A stretch of DNA of 55,555 bases. Origin: Scytonema sp. RU_4_4 (GTDB lineage: Bacteria; Cyanobacteriota; Cyanobacteriia; Cyanobacteriales; Nostocaceae). The stretch is taken from positions 1-55,555 of the forward strand of contig JAAUSC010000019.1 in NCBI GenBank assembly GCA_012031965.1. Reading direction: 5' to 3'. The translations under genes were made by a program, and so were the position numbers. Below are positions 45,801 to 54,601 of this stretch, one piece after another. A model generated the notes under the pieces. It ran no database searches. It had not been told where the DNA came from and saw only the letters and a program-made list of their open reading frames with translations. The number at the start of each line of letters is the position of its first letter. Positions within the stretch are counted from its first letter, which is position 1.

Positions 45801-46557
45801 TTACCAAGAGTTTCTAAGCATTCATGAGGTGCGTAACTTCCTTAAACAGAAGCTGCCGGAGTACATGGTACCATCTGCTTTTGTGATGCTAGAGGCTCTG
45901 CCTTTGACTCCCAACGGCAAGGTAGACCGACGTGCCTTGCCTGCACCAGATAGGTCACAGAATCGGATCTCAGACTTTGTACCACCCCGGACGCCTACAG
46001 AAGAAGCGATCGCCAACATTTTCGCCTCCGTCCTCAAACTAGAACAAGTGGGCATCGACGACAACTTCTTTGAGTTGGGAGGACATTCCCTACTCGCCAC
46101 TCAAGTCATTTCTCGATTGCAGCAAACCTTTAACGTCGAGTTTCCTCTACGCTGCCTATTAAAATCCCCCACAGTCGCTGAACTTCATCAGACTGTCTTA
46201 GAATACCGCCAAGTTGAATCCCCGCTTGCCCAAAAATCTTTTGTTCTTCTACCAACAATAGTACCTGCTCTGGAGCAGCGCTATCAACCCTTCCCCCTGA
46301 CTGACATCCAACAAGCTTACTGGCTGGGTCGTAATGAAGCCTTTGAGCTTGGCAACATTGCTGCTCACGGTTACATAGAGATTGACAGTAATAACTTAAA
46401 TCTGGAAAGGTTAAACCTGGCTTGGCAGAAACTCATTTTGCGTCATGATATGTTGCGAGCAGTGGTTTTACCAGATGGTCAGCAACAAATTCAAAAACAG
46501 TGCCTCCCTATGAGATTGAGGTTTTGGACTTGCGTGGACAGCCACCTGAAGCCATAA
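42808..46557 (+). CDS. NRPS 1, 5' part: TubC docking-C-A(Orn/Lys-like)-PCP-Cy(part), frameshifted
   Basis: First synthetase, read in the upstream frame. Domains: TubC-type docking (1-57), condensation (62-500, HHIAVDG near 190), adenylation (about 535-1045, A3 YTSGSTGKSKG), PCP (LGGHSLL, Ser near 1093), then the first 90 residues of a heterocyclization (Cy) domain starting FPLTDIQQAYWLGR at about 1161. The hand-read A-domain code is DVGELVSIDK, close to codes for ornithine/lysine-type amino acids. The Cy domain is cut by a frameshift near 46500, and the last 19 residues are off-frame. The two halves should be one protein of about 2,489 residues. By analogy with ScoA, the first module acylates a diamino acid with isonitrile fatty acid. 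Confidence 0.88.
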   Translation: MNLVEFLKDLSVQNVELWLDGDRLRYRGPKEALTPILLNKIKQHKSEIIQLLREGFHISKSYPLTHGQQGLWFLYKLAPESAAYNIAFTARICSDLNVPALQRAFQALIVRHATLRTTFSQRDTEPFQEVHEYQEVCFEEIDASTWNSYELTQKVIEVYRRPFDLERGPVLRLCLFTSSAQDYVLLLTIHHIAVDGFSFGILLDELRLLYQSENTGQAVSLPPINWQYRDFVQWQRSMLASPVGDNLWTYWHKQLAGELPVLKLPSDRPRPPIQTYQGASYTFELPLELTTKLREMAKAQGATLYMTLLTAFLVLLHRYTGQEDIIVGSPTEGRSQPEFAGTVGFFVNMLALRVNITGNPTFCALLSQVRQTVLSAIAHQDYPSPILIEQLQVNRDPSLPGLFRVSFNLLRLLEIAENYELSVSNQTRIREDWGGLTLEPFVIPQQEGQNDLVFDMMETKELLLGIFRYNTDLFDATTISRMVGHFQTLLDCIVTNSEQQISSLPLLTAAEQHHLLLEWNNTQVEYPQDKCIHQLFESFVKMTPNAVAVAFKDQQLTYQQLNIRANQLAHYLQRLGVRPEVLVGICVERSLEMVVGLLAILKAGGAYVPLDPAYPKEHLTFMLKDAEVSVLLTQQRLVEYLPEQSARVVFLDKDWEVISQESQANLLSNATSQNLAYVVYTSGSTGKSKGVMIAHRSLVNAYQVWENAYQLRSLTSHLQMASFSFDVFSGDLIRALCSGAKLVLCPREWLLEPQELYKLMLAQKIDSAEFVPAVLRNLVEYLERTKQNLHFMRLLVVGSDSLYVKEYEEFQRLCGPDTRSYNSYGVTEATIDSTYFESKKVNLPVDRLVPIGRPFANTQIYILDRHLQSVPIGVPGELHIGGVGLARGYLNRPDLTEEKFISNPFNNSKSRSVASEATQSQNSKSDRLYKTGDLARYLPDGNIEFLGRIDNQVKIRGFRIELGEIEAVLRTHPQVREAVVIAHQEQADNKSLVAYIVFYQEFLSIHEVRNFLKQKLPEYMVPSAFVMLEALPLTPNGKVDRRALPAPDRSQNRISDFVPPRTPTEEAIANIFASVLKLEQVGIDDNFFELGGHSLLATQVISRLQQTFNVEFPLRCLLKSPTVAELHQTVLEYRQVESPLAQKSFVLLPTIVPALEQRYQPFPLTDIQQAYWLGRNEAFELGNIAAHGYIEIDSNNLNLERLNLAWQKLILRHDMLRAVVLPDGQQQIQKQCLPMRLRFWTCVDSHLKP
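45524..45582 (+). repeat. palindromic repeat inserted in frame in the first A domain
   Basis: CAATTCAAAAT, then GCGAAGCGTTGCGAGCGAAGC, then AATTCAAAAT: a GC-rich palindromic unit bracketed by ATTCAAAAT copies. It adds about 18 residues (NSKSRSVASEATQSQNSK) where related A domains go directly from FNP to RLYKTGDL. It keeps the frame open. Confidence 0.75.
46495..46505 (+). other. frameshift site splitting NRPS 1
   Basis: The sister Cy domain in NRPS 2 continues QQILEKVPCYEISILDLRG. Here the upstream frame reads QQQIQKQ then CLPMR, while the next frame reads VPPYEIEVLDLRG. Inserting one G after 46500 (CAG-GTG-CCT-CCC) joins both halves exactly. No slippery heptamer supporting programmed frameshifting is seen. 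Confidence 0.9.
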
Positions 46558-49500
46558 CCGCACAGCTAGAAACCATTCGTCATCAGATGTCTCATGAAGT
46601 CTTGCCTGCACAGCAAGGACCTCTGTTCAAGCTTCGAGCCACTCGTTTAGATAAACAGCGCACTCGACTTCACCTCAGTTTTGACGCTTTGATAGGCGAT
46701 GCCTTGAGTCTGTTTGTGCTTGTCCGAGAGTGGAGTTTATTATACCAGAATCCTGAGCTTGTATTGCCGCCACTGGAAATCTCATTTCGGGATTATGTTC
46801 TTGCAGAGTTAGCTCTACAAGATACGCAACAATATCGGCGTTCTCAGGAGTATTGGTTCAGTCGCCTAGACACCTTACCTCCAGCGCCAGAATTACCTCT
46901 GGCTAAGAACCCCAGTTCCATAACCAAACCTCAGTTCAAACGTCGCAGTGCTGAACTGTCCCCAGCCCAATGGCAACAATTGAAAAACCGGGCTAACCAA
47001 GTCAATCTGACTCCTTCCGGAGTGTTGCTGAGTGCTTTTGCTGAAATCCTCAGCCAGTGGAGCAAAAGTGCAAAATTTATCATCAATCTCACCCTGTTTC
47101 ATCGTTTGTCCTTACACCCTCAAGTCAATGACCTTGTAGGAGATTTCACGTCACTGACACTTCTGGAAGTAGACAACTCAGTCTCTAATTCCTTTACGAT
47201 CCGTGCTCAACAATTACAGCAGCATCTGTGGCAGGATTTAGACCACGGCTATGTTAGTGGCTTGCAGGTTCAACGAGAACTAAGCCGTCAGCAACAGAAT
47301 TATCAATTTATGCCAGTTGTTTTTACCAGCACTCTGGGTTTGGACTCACTTGGTCACAACAGATCAATCCTGAATCAGTTAGGAGAGGTGGTCTACAGCA
47401 TTAGCCAAACACCACAAGTGTGGCTGGATCATCAAGTCAGTGAGCAAAATGGAGCGTTAGTATTCAACTGGGATGCGGTAGAAGAACTCTTTCCTGAAGG
47501 TCTTCTCGACGATATGTTTGGGGCTTACTGCCATTTTCTTGAGCAGCTAGCGACTTCTTCCTCAGCTTGGGTTGAGACTTACCGACAATTACTACCACAG
47601 GCTCAACTCTCCCAACGAACTGCGGTGAATGATACTGCTGCACCTGTTTTGTCACAAACCTTGCACGGTCTGTTTATCAACTCCGTTCAATTGCAAGCGC
47701 GATCGCCCGCAGTCATGACACAAGAGCGCACCCTCACTTACCAGCAATTGTACCAACTTGCCAGTCAGTTAGCACATCGATTGCGGCAGTTGGGAGCCAC
47801 TGCCAACACCCTGGTTGCTGTTGTGATGGACAAGGGGTGGGAGCAGATTGTCGCGGTACTGGGAATCTTAATGTCCGGAGCGGCTTATCTGCCCATCGAT
47901 CCGGGACTTCCTCAGGAGCGACAGTGGTACCTGCTTGCACAAGGGCAAGTCAAACTGGTTGTGACTCAGCCCCACCTTGATCGCCTCCTGTCTTGGCAAT
48001 CAGGTATTCAGCGTTTCTGCGTTGAGACTGAGGAGTTGGAACAAAGCAACTCTAGCTCCCTAGAATCAGTGCAGACTACTGATTTAGCTTATGTTACTTA
48101 CACTTCCGGTTCCACAGGTCTACCCAAAGGGGTGATGATTGACCATCGGGGTGCAGTCAATACCATCCTCGACATTAATCAGCGCTTTGGAATTGGACCA
48201 TCTGACCGCGTGTTAGCCCTGTCAGCGTTGAACTTTGACCTATCAGTGTACGATATCTTTGGGATACTGGCGGCAGGAGGAGCAATTGTCATCCCTGCAC
48301 AAGAAGCAACCAAAGACCCTGCTGACTGGCTAGAGTTAATGGTGTCAAGTCAAGTCACCCTGTGGAACTCAGTTCCGGCGCTGATGCAGATGTTGGTGGA
48401 ATATTTGTCCACACAGCCAGAAAAAGCACCAACATCACTGCGTTTGGCTTTGTTGAGTGGGGATTGGCTACCTCTTAGTTTACCAGAGCAAATTCAAGCG
48501 CTATGGTCAAATCTCAAGATAGTGAGTTTGGGGGGAGCAACCGAGGCTTCCATTTGGTCGATTTGCTATCCGATTTCGACAGTTGACCCAAATTGGAAGA
48601 GTATTCCCTATGGACAACCGCTGAAGAATCAACGTTTTTATGTTTTCAATGAGTTGATGGAACCATGTCCGGTGTGGGTACCTGGACAGCTTTATATTGG
48701 GGGGATAGGACTGGCAAAAGGTTACTGGCGGGATGAAGACAAGACAAAAGCCAGCTTTATTACCCATCCTTTGACTCAAGAGCGGTTGTACAAAACTGGC
48801 GATTTGGGACGCTATTTACCCGATGGCAATATTGAGTTTCTGGGGCGGGAGGATTTTCAGATCAAAATCAATGGCTACCGCATTGAACTTGGTGAAATTG
48901 AGGCGGCTTTGAAACATCATCCCATTATTAAGGAGGCGGTAGTCACTGCGGTAGGAGAGTCACAAAAAAACAAGCAGCTTGTGGCTTATGTTGTCCCCGA
49001 TCAAGAATCTATCTCTACCAATCCACTTTCACCAAATCAAAATTTAGTAGAAGCTTACCAACCCCGTCAACTTGAAGGAGTAGTGCTTGATCCTGTAGAA
49101 CGCATTGAATTTAAGCTTCAGCAACCAGGATTACGACAGCTAGAATCTTCTCAAACCAGTATCCAGTTGCCCAAACCTAAATTTGATGAAGCCCTAACCC
49201 AAGCATACCTTGAGCGTCAAAGTTATCGGCAATTTCTGCCTCAACCTATTTCTTTGGAACAGTTTAGCCAGTTTTTAAGCTGCCTTTCTCAGATGAAACT
49301 GGATGATTATCCTCTACCAAAATATCGTTATCCTTCTGCCGGGAGTCTCTATCCTGTGCAGACTTACTTGTTCATTAAACCCAACCGAGTGGAAGGTCTA
49401 GAAGCAGGTATATACTATTACTATCCTGCTGACCATCGTTTGCTATTACTTAATGCCATCAGCGAAATTGAGAGCAGTGTATATGGTGGCAATCAACTAC

Positions 49501-50276
49501 TTTTTGAGCAATCCGCCTTTCAGTTGTTTTTGATCGGCAAACTAAGTGCTATTACCCCGATGTATGGGGAACGGGCATTGGACTTCTGTCTCCTAGAAGC
49601 GGGTCATATCGGTCAGTTGCTGATGAACTCCGCACCAACACACCAAATTGGACTCTGTCCCATTGGCTACCTAGAATTTGCCGAACTGCAAGATTTATTT
49701 AGGCTGGAATCAAGCCAGGTTCTGCTTTATAGCTTTGTGGGTGGGAGAATAAATTTAACTCATACCAAGCAGTGGTTGTCGCCCAAAACGACTCAGAGGT
49801 CGCAGTCAATTTCTGACCAGTGGCGGGAATACCTTCAATATAAGCTACCAGAGTACATGGTGCCTTCTCAGTATATTCTCTTAGATATTTTGCCTCTCAC
49901 TCCCAATGGAAAGGTAGATCGCAAAGCATTACCTAGTCCCAATATAGCATCGAAGTTGGAAGTGGTCTTAGCGCCTCCAAAAACTGAAATGGAGCAAACT
50001 TTAGCCAAAATTGTGCAAGAACTCCTTCAGATAGAGGCAGTAGGTATCCATAATAATTTCTTTGAGTTGGGGATGGATTCATTGAAATTAGTTCAGTTGA
50101 GAAACCAGTTGCTTTCCTCACTAGGAGTCAACGTATCTATGAAGCAATTGTTGGTAGAAGCAACCAATATTGCAGAACTGGCTTTGACTGTGGATGAGCA
50201 ATTAACATTGGCAAAAATCAAACAAAAGCCCTTATCTACTCAACTTAGCGATGATAAGGAGAGATTCACATTATGA
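46500..50276 (+). CDS. NRPS 1, 3' part: Cy-A(Cys)-Ox-PCP, continuation after the frameshift
   Basis: This frame completes the first synthetase; the apparent start at 46500 is artificial. Domains in this frame: rest of the Cy domain with its DxxxxD motif (FDALIGD, D62/D67), adenylation (about 395-1185), and a terminal PCP (LGMDSLKL, Ser near 1194). The A domain has the classical cysteine code DLYNLSLIWK. Between its A8 and A10 motifs, at about 855-1100, an FMN-dependent SagB/McbC-type oxidase is inserted (YRYPSAGSLYPVQTYLF), as in thiazole-forming NRPSs. The module should therefore cyclise and oxidise Cys to a thiazole. The stop overlaps the next NRPS start (ATGA). Confidence 0.88.
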   Translation: MPPYEIEVLDLRGQPPEAITAQLETIRHQMSHEVLPAQQGPLFKLRATRLDKQRTRLHLSFDALIGDALSLFVLVREWSLLYQNPELVLPPLEISFRDYVLAELALQDTQQYRRSQEYWFSRLDTLPPAPELPLAKNPSSITKPQFKRRSAELSPAQWQQLKNRANQVNLTPSGVLLSAFAEILSQWSKSAKFIINLTLFHRLSLHPQVNDLVGDFTSLTLLEVDNSVSNSFTIRAQQLQQHLWQDLDHGYVSGLQVQRELSRQQQNYQFMPVVFTSTLGLDSLGHNRSILNQLGEVVYSISQTPQVWLDHQVSEQNGALVFNWDAVEELFPEGLLDDMFGAYCHFLEQLATSSSAWVETYRQLLPQAQLSQRTAVNDTAAPVLSQTLHGLFINSVQLQARSPAVMTQERTLTYQQLYQLASQLAHRLRQLGATANTLVAVVMDKGWEQIVAVLGILMSGAAYLPIDPGLPQERQWYLLAQGQVKLVVTQPHLDRLLSWQSGIQRFCVETEELEQSNSSSLESVQTTDLAYVTYTSGSTGLPKGVMIDHRGAVNTILDINQRFGIGPSDRVLALSALNFDLSVYDIFGILAAGGAIVIPAQEATKDPADWLELMVSSQVTLWNSVPALMQMLVEYLSTQPEKAPTSLRLALLSGDWLPLSLPEQIQALWSNLKIVSLGGATEASIWSICYPISTVDPNWKSIPYGQPLKNQRFYVFNELMEPCPVWVPGQLYIGGIGLAKGYWRDEDKTKASFITHPLTQERLYKTGDLGRYLPDGNIEFLGREDFQIKINGYRIELGEIEAALKHHPIIKEAVVTAVGESQKNKQLVAYVVPDQESISTNPLSPNQNLVEAYQPRQLEGVVLDPVERIEFKLQQPGLRQLESSQTSIQLPKPKFDEALTQAYLERQSYRQFLPQPISLEQFSQFLSCLSQMKLDDYPLPKYRYPSAGSLYPVQTYLFIKPNRVEGLEAGIYYYYPADHRLLLLNAISEIESSVYGGNQLLFEQSAFQLFLIGKLSAITPMYGERALDFCLLEAGHIGQLLMNSAPTHQIGLCPIGYLEFAELQDLFRLESSQVLLYSFVGGRINLTHTKQWLSPKTTQRSQSISDQWREYLQYKLPEYMVPSQYILLDILPLTPNGKVDRKALPSPNIASKLEVVLAPPKTEMEQTLAKIVQELLQIEAVGIHNNFFELGMDSLKLVQLRNQLLSSLGVNVSMKQLLVEATNIAELALTVDEQLTLAKIKQKPLSTQLSDDKERFTL

Positions 50277-53200
50277 ACAGAAATGAACTTTTAACTGAAC
50301 TCGACAAACGGGGTGTGAAATTATGGGTTGAAAATGACCAATTAAGTATTGAAGCACCAAAAGGAGTATTGACAAAAGAGCTGCTTGACTCATTGGCAAA
50401 GCATAAATTAGAGATTATCCGCTTGCTACGCTTAACCGATACAAACGCAACTTCTCTACCAGTCATTGAGCCAGATCCTAACAGGCGATACGAACCTTTT
50501 CCTCTGACTGACATCCAGCAAGCTTATTGGGTGGGGCGCAGTGGCATATTTGAGTTAGGCAATGTAGCCATTAATGGTTACATTGAATTTGAAGCTAGCA
50601 ATTTAGATCTGTCACGGCTTACATACGCTTGGCAGAAGTTAATTGAGCGCCACGATATGCTGCGAGCTGTCGTTCTACCTACAGGTGAGCAACAGATTTT
50701 AGAGAAAGTTCCATGCTATGAAATTTCAATATTAGATCTGCGAGGACTGGAAGGGAAAGAAGTAGACACTCAGCTAAAAGCCATTCGAGAAAAATTATCC
50801 CACCAAGTGTTACCGTCACACCAGTGGCCCTTGTTTGATATTCGAGCCACTTATTTGGACAAGCAGCGCGTCCGACTTCACATCTGTATAGATTTATTGA
50901 TGATGGATGCTGCGAGTATTCGGATTCTGTTTCAGGAGTGGAATAAACTTTACCAGAATCCTGGAATTTTCTTAACACCATTGGAACTATCATTCCGGGA
51001 CTATGTTACCAATAAGAAAGTCCTGGAAGATCCAGATTTGGTGAAGCTATCGCAGGATTACTGGTTCAGCCGTTTAGACACTTTACCCCCAGCACCAGAA
51101 TTACCTCTAGCTTATTTCCCTCGTGAGCTAAAAGACTATCGATTCAAACGTCGCCGTGCTCAACTGGAACCTAATACTTGGCAGCAATTAAAGCAGCGAG
51201 GAAAAAATGTCGGTTTGACTCCTTCTGTCATATTGCTTGCTGCTTTTGCCGAAGTTTTAACAGTGTGGAGCAAAAATCCTCGGTTTACTATCAATCTCAC
51301 TATATTTGAGCGTCTTCCCCTGCATCCTCAGGTTAATCAAATTATTGGAGATTTTACTAATACAAATTTATTAGCAGTAGACAATTCAGCCCAAGATACA
51401 TTTATTGTTCGTGCTTTGCGACTACAGCAGCAATTGCTACAAGATTTAGACCATCTTCATATCAGTGGGGTGCAGGTACTGCGGGAATTGGCTCGTCGCC
51501 GGAAAACTGGATTAACCGCAGTTATGCCAATAGTTTTTACCAGTATTTTAGGTTTAAATTCTTCTTCTGAGGAAGATTTAGAGTTCAATTTTTTGGGAGA
51601 AGAGGTCTACAGCATCAGCCAAACACCACAAGTATGGTTAGATCATCAAGTCACGGAGCTTCAGGGGGCATTAGTATTCAATTGGGATGTGGTAGAAGAA
51701 CTCTTCGGTGTTGGTCTTCTCGACGATATGTTTGGGGCTTACTGCCATTTCCTAAAGGAGTTGGCACAGGAGGATAAACTGTGGCATTCCCCGACGCGAG
51801 AACTTCTGCCACCAGCACAGGTGAAGCAACTAGTTGCTGTTAACACAACCGCTACACCAATTCCAGAAGCTGCCTTACTCCATACCTTGTTTTTTGAGCA
51901 AGTGCCTTGGCGTCCACAGCAGGCGGCTGTAGTTACCACCCATCGTACCCTAACGTATCAAGAGTTAGGCGATCGCGCAACTGAGCTAGCACATCAACTG
52001 CGACAACTGGGCGTTCGCCCTAATCAGCTGGTAGCGATTGTGATGGAGAAAGGCTGGGAGCAAGTTGTGGCTGCCTTAGGCATTCTTGCCGCTGGTGCTG
52101 TTTATGTGCCGATTGACCCTGGACTTCCAACTGAACGCCGATGGTATCTTTTGCAACAGGCAGAAGTCCAACTGGTGCTCACCCAGACCCGACTTGACAC
52201 CACCCTAGATTGGCCAGAGAACATACAACGCCTTTGTATAGATTCTAATTTCAAACAGTCGCCGGAAACATCTCTGCGTAAACAGCCATTAGAGGCAGTG
52301 CAAAAACCGGAAGACCTCGCCTATGTCATCTACACCTCTGGCTCTACAGGAATGCCCAAAGGTGTGATGATTTCGCATCAAGGTGTAGTCAACACTATCC
52401 TTGACATCAACCAACGCTTTCATGTCAATGCTGATGACCGAGTTTTAGCTCTCTCTTCTCTGAGTTTTGATTTATCGGTTTACGACATCTTCGGCACTTT
52501 AGCCGCTGGAGGAACTATTGTTATTCCAGAAGCTGCCAGCACTAAAGACCCAGTTCATTGGACACAACTCATTATAAAACACCAAGTTACAGTCTGGAAC
52601 TCAGTTCCTGCTTTAATGCAGATGTTAGTGGAGTATGCCTCAGCTCATCCTGAAATTGCATTCAACACTCTGAGGTTAGTCTTAATGAGTGGCGATTGGA
52701 TACCGTTAAGCTTACCTGACCAGATAAAAGCTTTGTCCAACTCTGTAAAAGTGATTAGCCTTGGAGGTGCTACCGAAGCATCTATTTGGTCTATTCTCTA
52801 TCCTGTGGGGGAGGTAAATTCAGTCTGGAAGAGCGTTCCCTACGGTCGTCCAATGGCTAACCAGCGCTTTTATGTGCTTAATGAAACGCTACAACCACGT
52901 CCGGTATGGGTTCCTGGACAGCTCTATATTGGGGGTATTGGACTCGCTAAAGGTTACTGGCGCGACGAAGAAAAGACCCAAGCTAGCTTTATTATTCATC
53001 CTCAGACCAAGGAGCGGTTGTATAAAACTGGCGACTGGGGTCGTTATTTACCCGATGGCAATATTGAGTTTCTGGGGCGGGAGGATTTTCAGGTCAAAAT
53101 CAATGGCTACCGTGTCGAACTCGGTGAAATTGAGGCGGCTTTGAAACAGCATTCTGCAATCAAAGAGGCAATCGTTACTGTTGTAGAAGAGCGAGGTAAG

Positions 53201-54556
53201 GTACTGATAGGTTACGTGGTTCCAGAACCTGGGAAAGTCTCCGAAATTTTTGATGTTCCTGAGACAGATTCACAACAGAAACCTAACACCACTCGCAGCG
53301 AACTGCGTCGCTTTCTCAAAGAAAAGCTACCAGAGTACATGGTACCTTCTGCCTTCGTGCTGTTAGAATCATTGCCGCTAACACCTAATGGCAAAGTGGC
53401 TCGTCAGGCGCTTCCTGCTCCCGAGCGCACGAAACCGGAGTTAGAAAAAACTTTTGTATCTCCTCGCGACAAAGTTGAGGAATTGCTGGTAGCAACTTGG
53501 ACTGAAGTATTCCGGCTTGAACGCATAGGCATCCATGACGACTTCTTTGAGTTGGGTGGAGACTCGTTTTTGGCGCTTCAACTTATCTCGAAAATTAATC
53601 AAAAACTTGGCACAAACCTATCGCTTGGTATACTTTTTCAGCATCCAACCCTGGCAGAGCTAGCAAATTATATCACAAAAAATACTGATACTTCAGTAAA
53701 ATCCACATATTTAGTTCCTATCCAAGTTGAAGGAACTCAGCCCCCGTTGTTCTGTATTCACCCAGCAGGGGGACAAGTGATGGTGTATCAGCACCTGGCG
53801 GCTTGTCTAGGACCAGATCAACCTGTCTACGGTATACAGTCTTGTGCTCTCAACGATCTAACTCAAGAGCATACTAGCATCGATAATATGGCTGTTGAAT
53901 ACACCAAGGTCATTCGCCAGCATCAACCCGATGGTCGTTATTATCTCATGGGTTGGTCTATGGGCGGGGTACTTGCTGTAAGTGTTGCTCAAGAGTTAGA
54001 GCAACAAGGACAGAAGGTTGCTTTTGTTGGACTTGTGGATGCCTTTTTAATTTCAGATAATACACCAACTTTTGAACGCGACCCCTTGCACGAACTGGCA
54101 TTGGTGTTCGGCGGTACTTTCGTTGATGCTTTCATGGCTCTGGATGCTGTTGAACAGCAGGGATTGCGAGACGAGCTTATAAGTTTGCTAACTTTAGAAC
54201 GTCTGCGGCGGATAATGGTCTGGGGACAAGAACGAAACCTACTCTCGACTGAGATTTCTGTGGAGTTCCTACAAAAACAAGTAAATCTCACTGAGATTCA
54301 CGAACAACTGCTTAGAGTTCACCGCGCACCTCAAATTCAAGCTAGGCTCTATGTCTGGTGGGCTTTGGATAAGCTCGACGGAGGACTGTCTCGTACCAAC
54401 TGGAGTCAATACACTACAGACGCAAGCTACACGGAAATTGTTGATGGTAACCACTTCACTGTAATGCGTACTCCACATATTCAGACCCTTGCTCAGAGAT
54501 TGCAAGAATGCCTTCGGGCTGTGCGCTCATCAGAGTTAAAGAGTCAGGAAAATTAA
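50273..54556 (+). CDS. NRPS 2: TubC docking-Cy-A(Cys)-PCP-TE
   Basis: The 1,427-residue second synthetase is intact. Domains: TubC-type docking (1-56), heterocyclization (about 76-510, DxxxxD as D207/D212), adenylation (about 540-1045) with cysteine code DLYNMSLIWK, PCP (LGGDSFLAL, Ser near 1099), and thioesterase (about 1150-1415) with GWSMGG nucleophile (Ser near 1228) and a catalytic His in GNHFTVM. There is no oxidase here, so the ring should remain a thiazoline. The TE releases the product by hydrolysis or cyclisation, unlike the reductive release of ScoA. It is coupled to NRPS 1 by a 4-bp overlap. Confidence 0.92.
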   Translation: MNRNELLTELDKRGVKLWVENDQLSIEAPKGVLTKELLDSLAKHKLEIIRLLRLTDTNATSLPVIEPDPNRRYEPFPLTDIQQAYWVGRSGIFELGNVAINGYIEFEASNLDLSRLTYAWQKLIERHDMLRAVVLPTGEQQILEKVPCYEISILDLRGLEGKEVDTQLKAIREKLSHQVLPSHQWPLFDIRATYLDKQRVRLHICIDLLMMDAASIRILFQEWNKLYQNPGIFLTPLELSFRDYVTNKKVLEDPDLVKLSQDYWFSRLDTLPPAPELPLAYFPRELKDYRFKRRRAQLEPNTWQQLKQRGKNVGLTPSVILLAAFAEVLTVWSKNPRFTINLTIFERLPLHPQVNQIIGDFTNTNLLAVDNSAQDTFIVRALRLQQQLLQDLDHLHISGVQVLRELARRRKTGLTAVMPIVFTSILGLNSSSEEDLEFNFLGEEVYSISQTPQVWLDHQVTELQGALVFNWDVVEELFGVGLLDDMFGAYCHFLKELAQEDKLWHSPTRELLPPAQVKQLVAVNTTATPIPEAALLHTLFFEQVPWRPQQAAVVTTHRTLTYQELGDRATELAHQLRQLGVRPNQLVAIVMEKGWEQVVAALGILAAGAVYVPIDPGLPTERRWYLLQQAEVQLVLTQTRLDTTLDWPENIQRLCIDSNFKQSPETSLRKQPLEAVQKPEDLAYVIYTSGSTGMPKGVMISHQGVVNTILDINQRFHVNADDRVLALSSLSFDLSVYDIFGTLAAGGTIVIPEAASTKDPVHWTQLIIKHQVTVWNSVPALMQMLVEYASAHPEIAFNTLRLVLMSGDWIPLSLPDQIKALSNSVKVISLGGATEASIWSILYPVGEVNSVWKSVPYGRPMANQRFYVLNETLQPRPVWVPGQLYIGGIGLAKGYWRDEEKTQASFIIHPQTKERLYKTGDWGRYLPDGNIEFLGREDFQVKINGYRVELGEIEAALKQHSAIKEAIVTVVEERGKVLIGYVVPEPGKVSEIFDVPETDSQQKPNTTRSELRRFLKEKLPEYMVPSAFVLLESLPLTPNGKVARQALPAPERTKPELEKTFVSPRDKVEELLVATWTEVFRLERIGIHDDFFELGGDSFLALQLISKINQKLGTNLSLGILFQHPTLAELANYITKNTDTSVKSTYLVPIQVEGTQPPLFCIHPAGGQVMVYQHLAACLGPDQPVYGIQSCALNDLTQEHTSIDNMAVEYTKVIRQHQPDGRYYLMGWSMGGVLAVSVAQELEQQGQKVAFVGLVDAFLISDNTPTFERDPLHELALVFGGTFVDAFMALDAVEQQGLRDELISLLTLERLRRIMVWGQERNLLSTEISVEFLQKQVNLTEIHEQLLRVHRAPQIQARLYVWWALDKLDGGLSRTNWSQYTTDASYTEIVDGNHFTVMRTPHIQTLAQRLQECLRAVRSSELKSQEN

Positions 54557-54601
54557 TAAACTTAGCTTGAGCAATATAGATGCAATTGTTGAGGAATGTC
54601 G

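Noticed and set aside
46500-50276. The 3' NRPS frame as an independent gene with its own start at 46500
   Set aside because: It begins in the middle of a Cy domain, has no ribosome-binding site, and joins the upstream frame exactly if one G is added.
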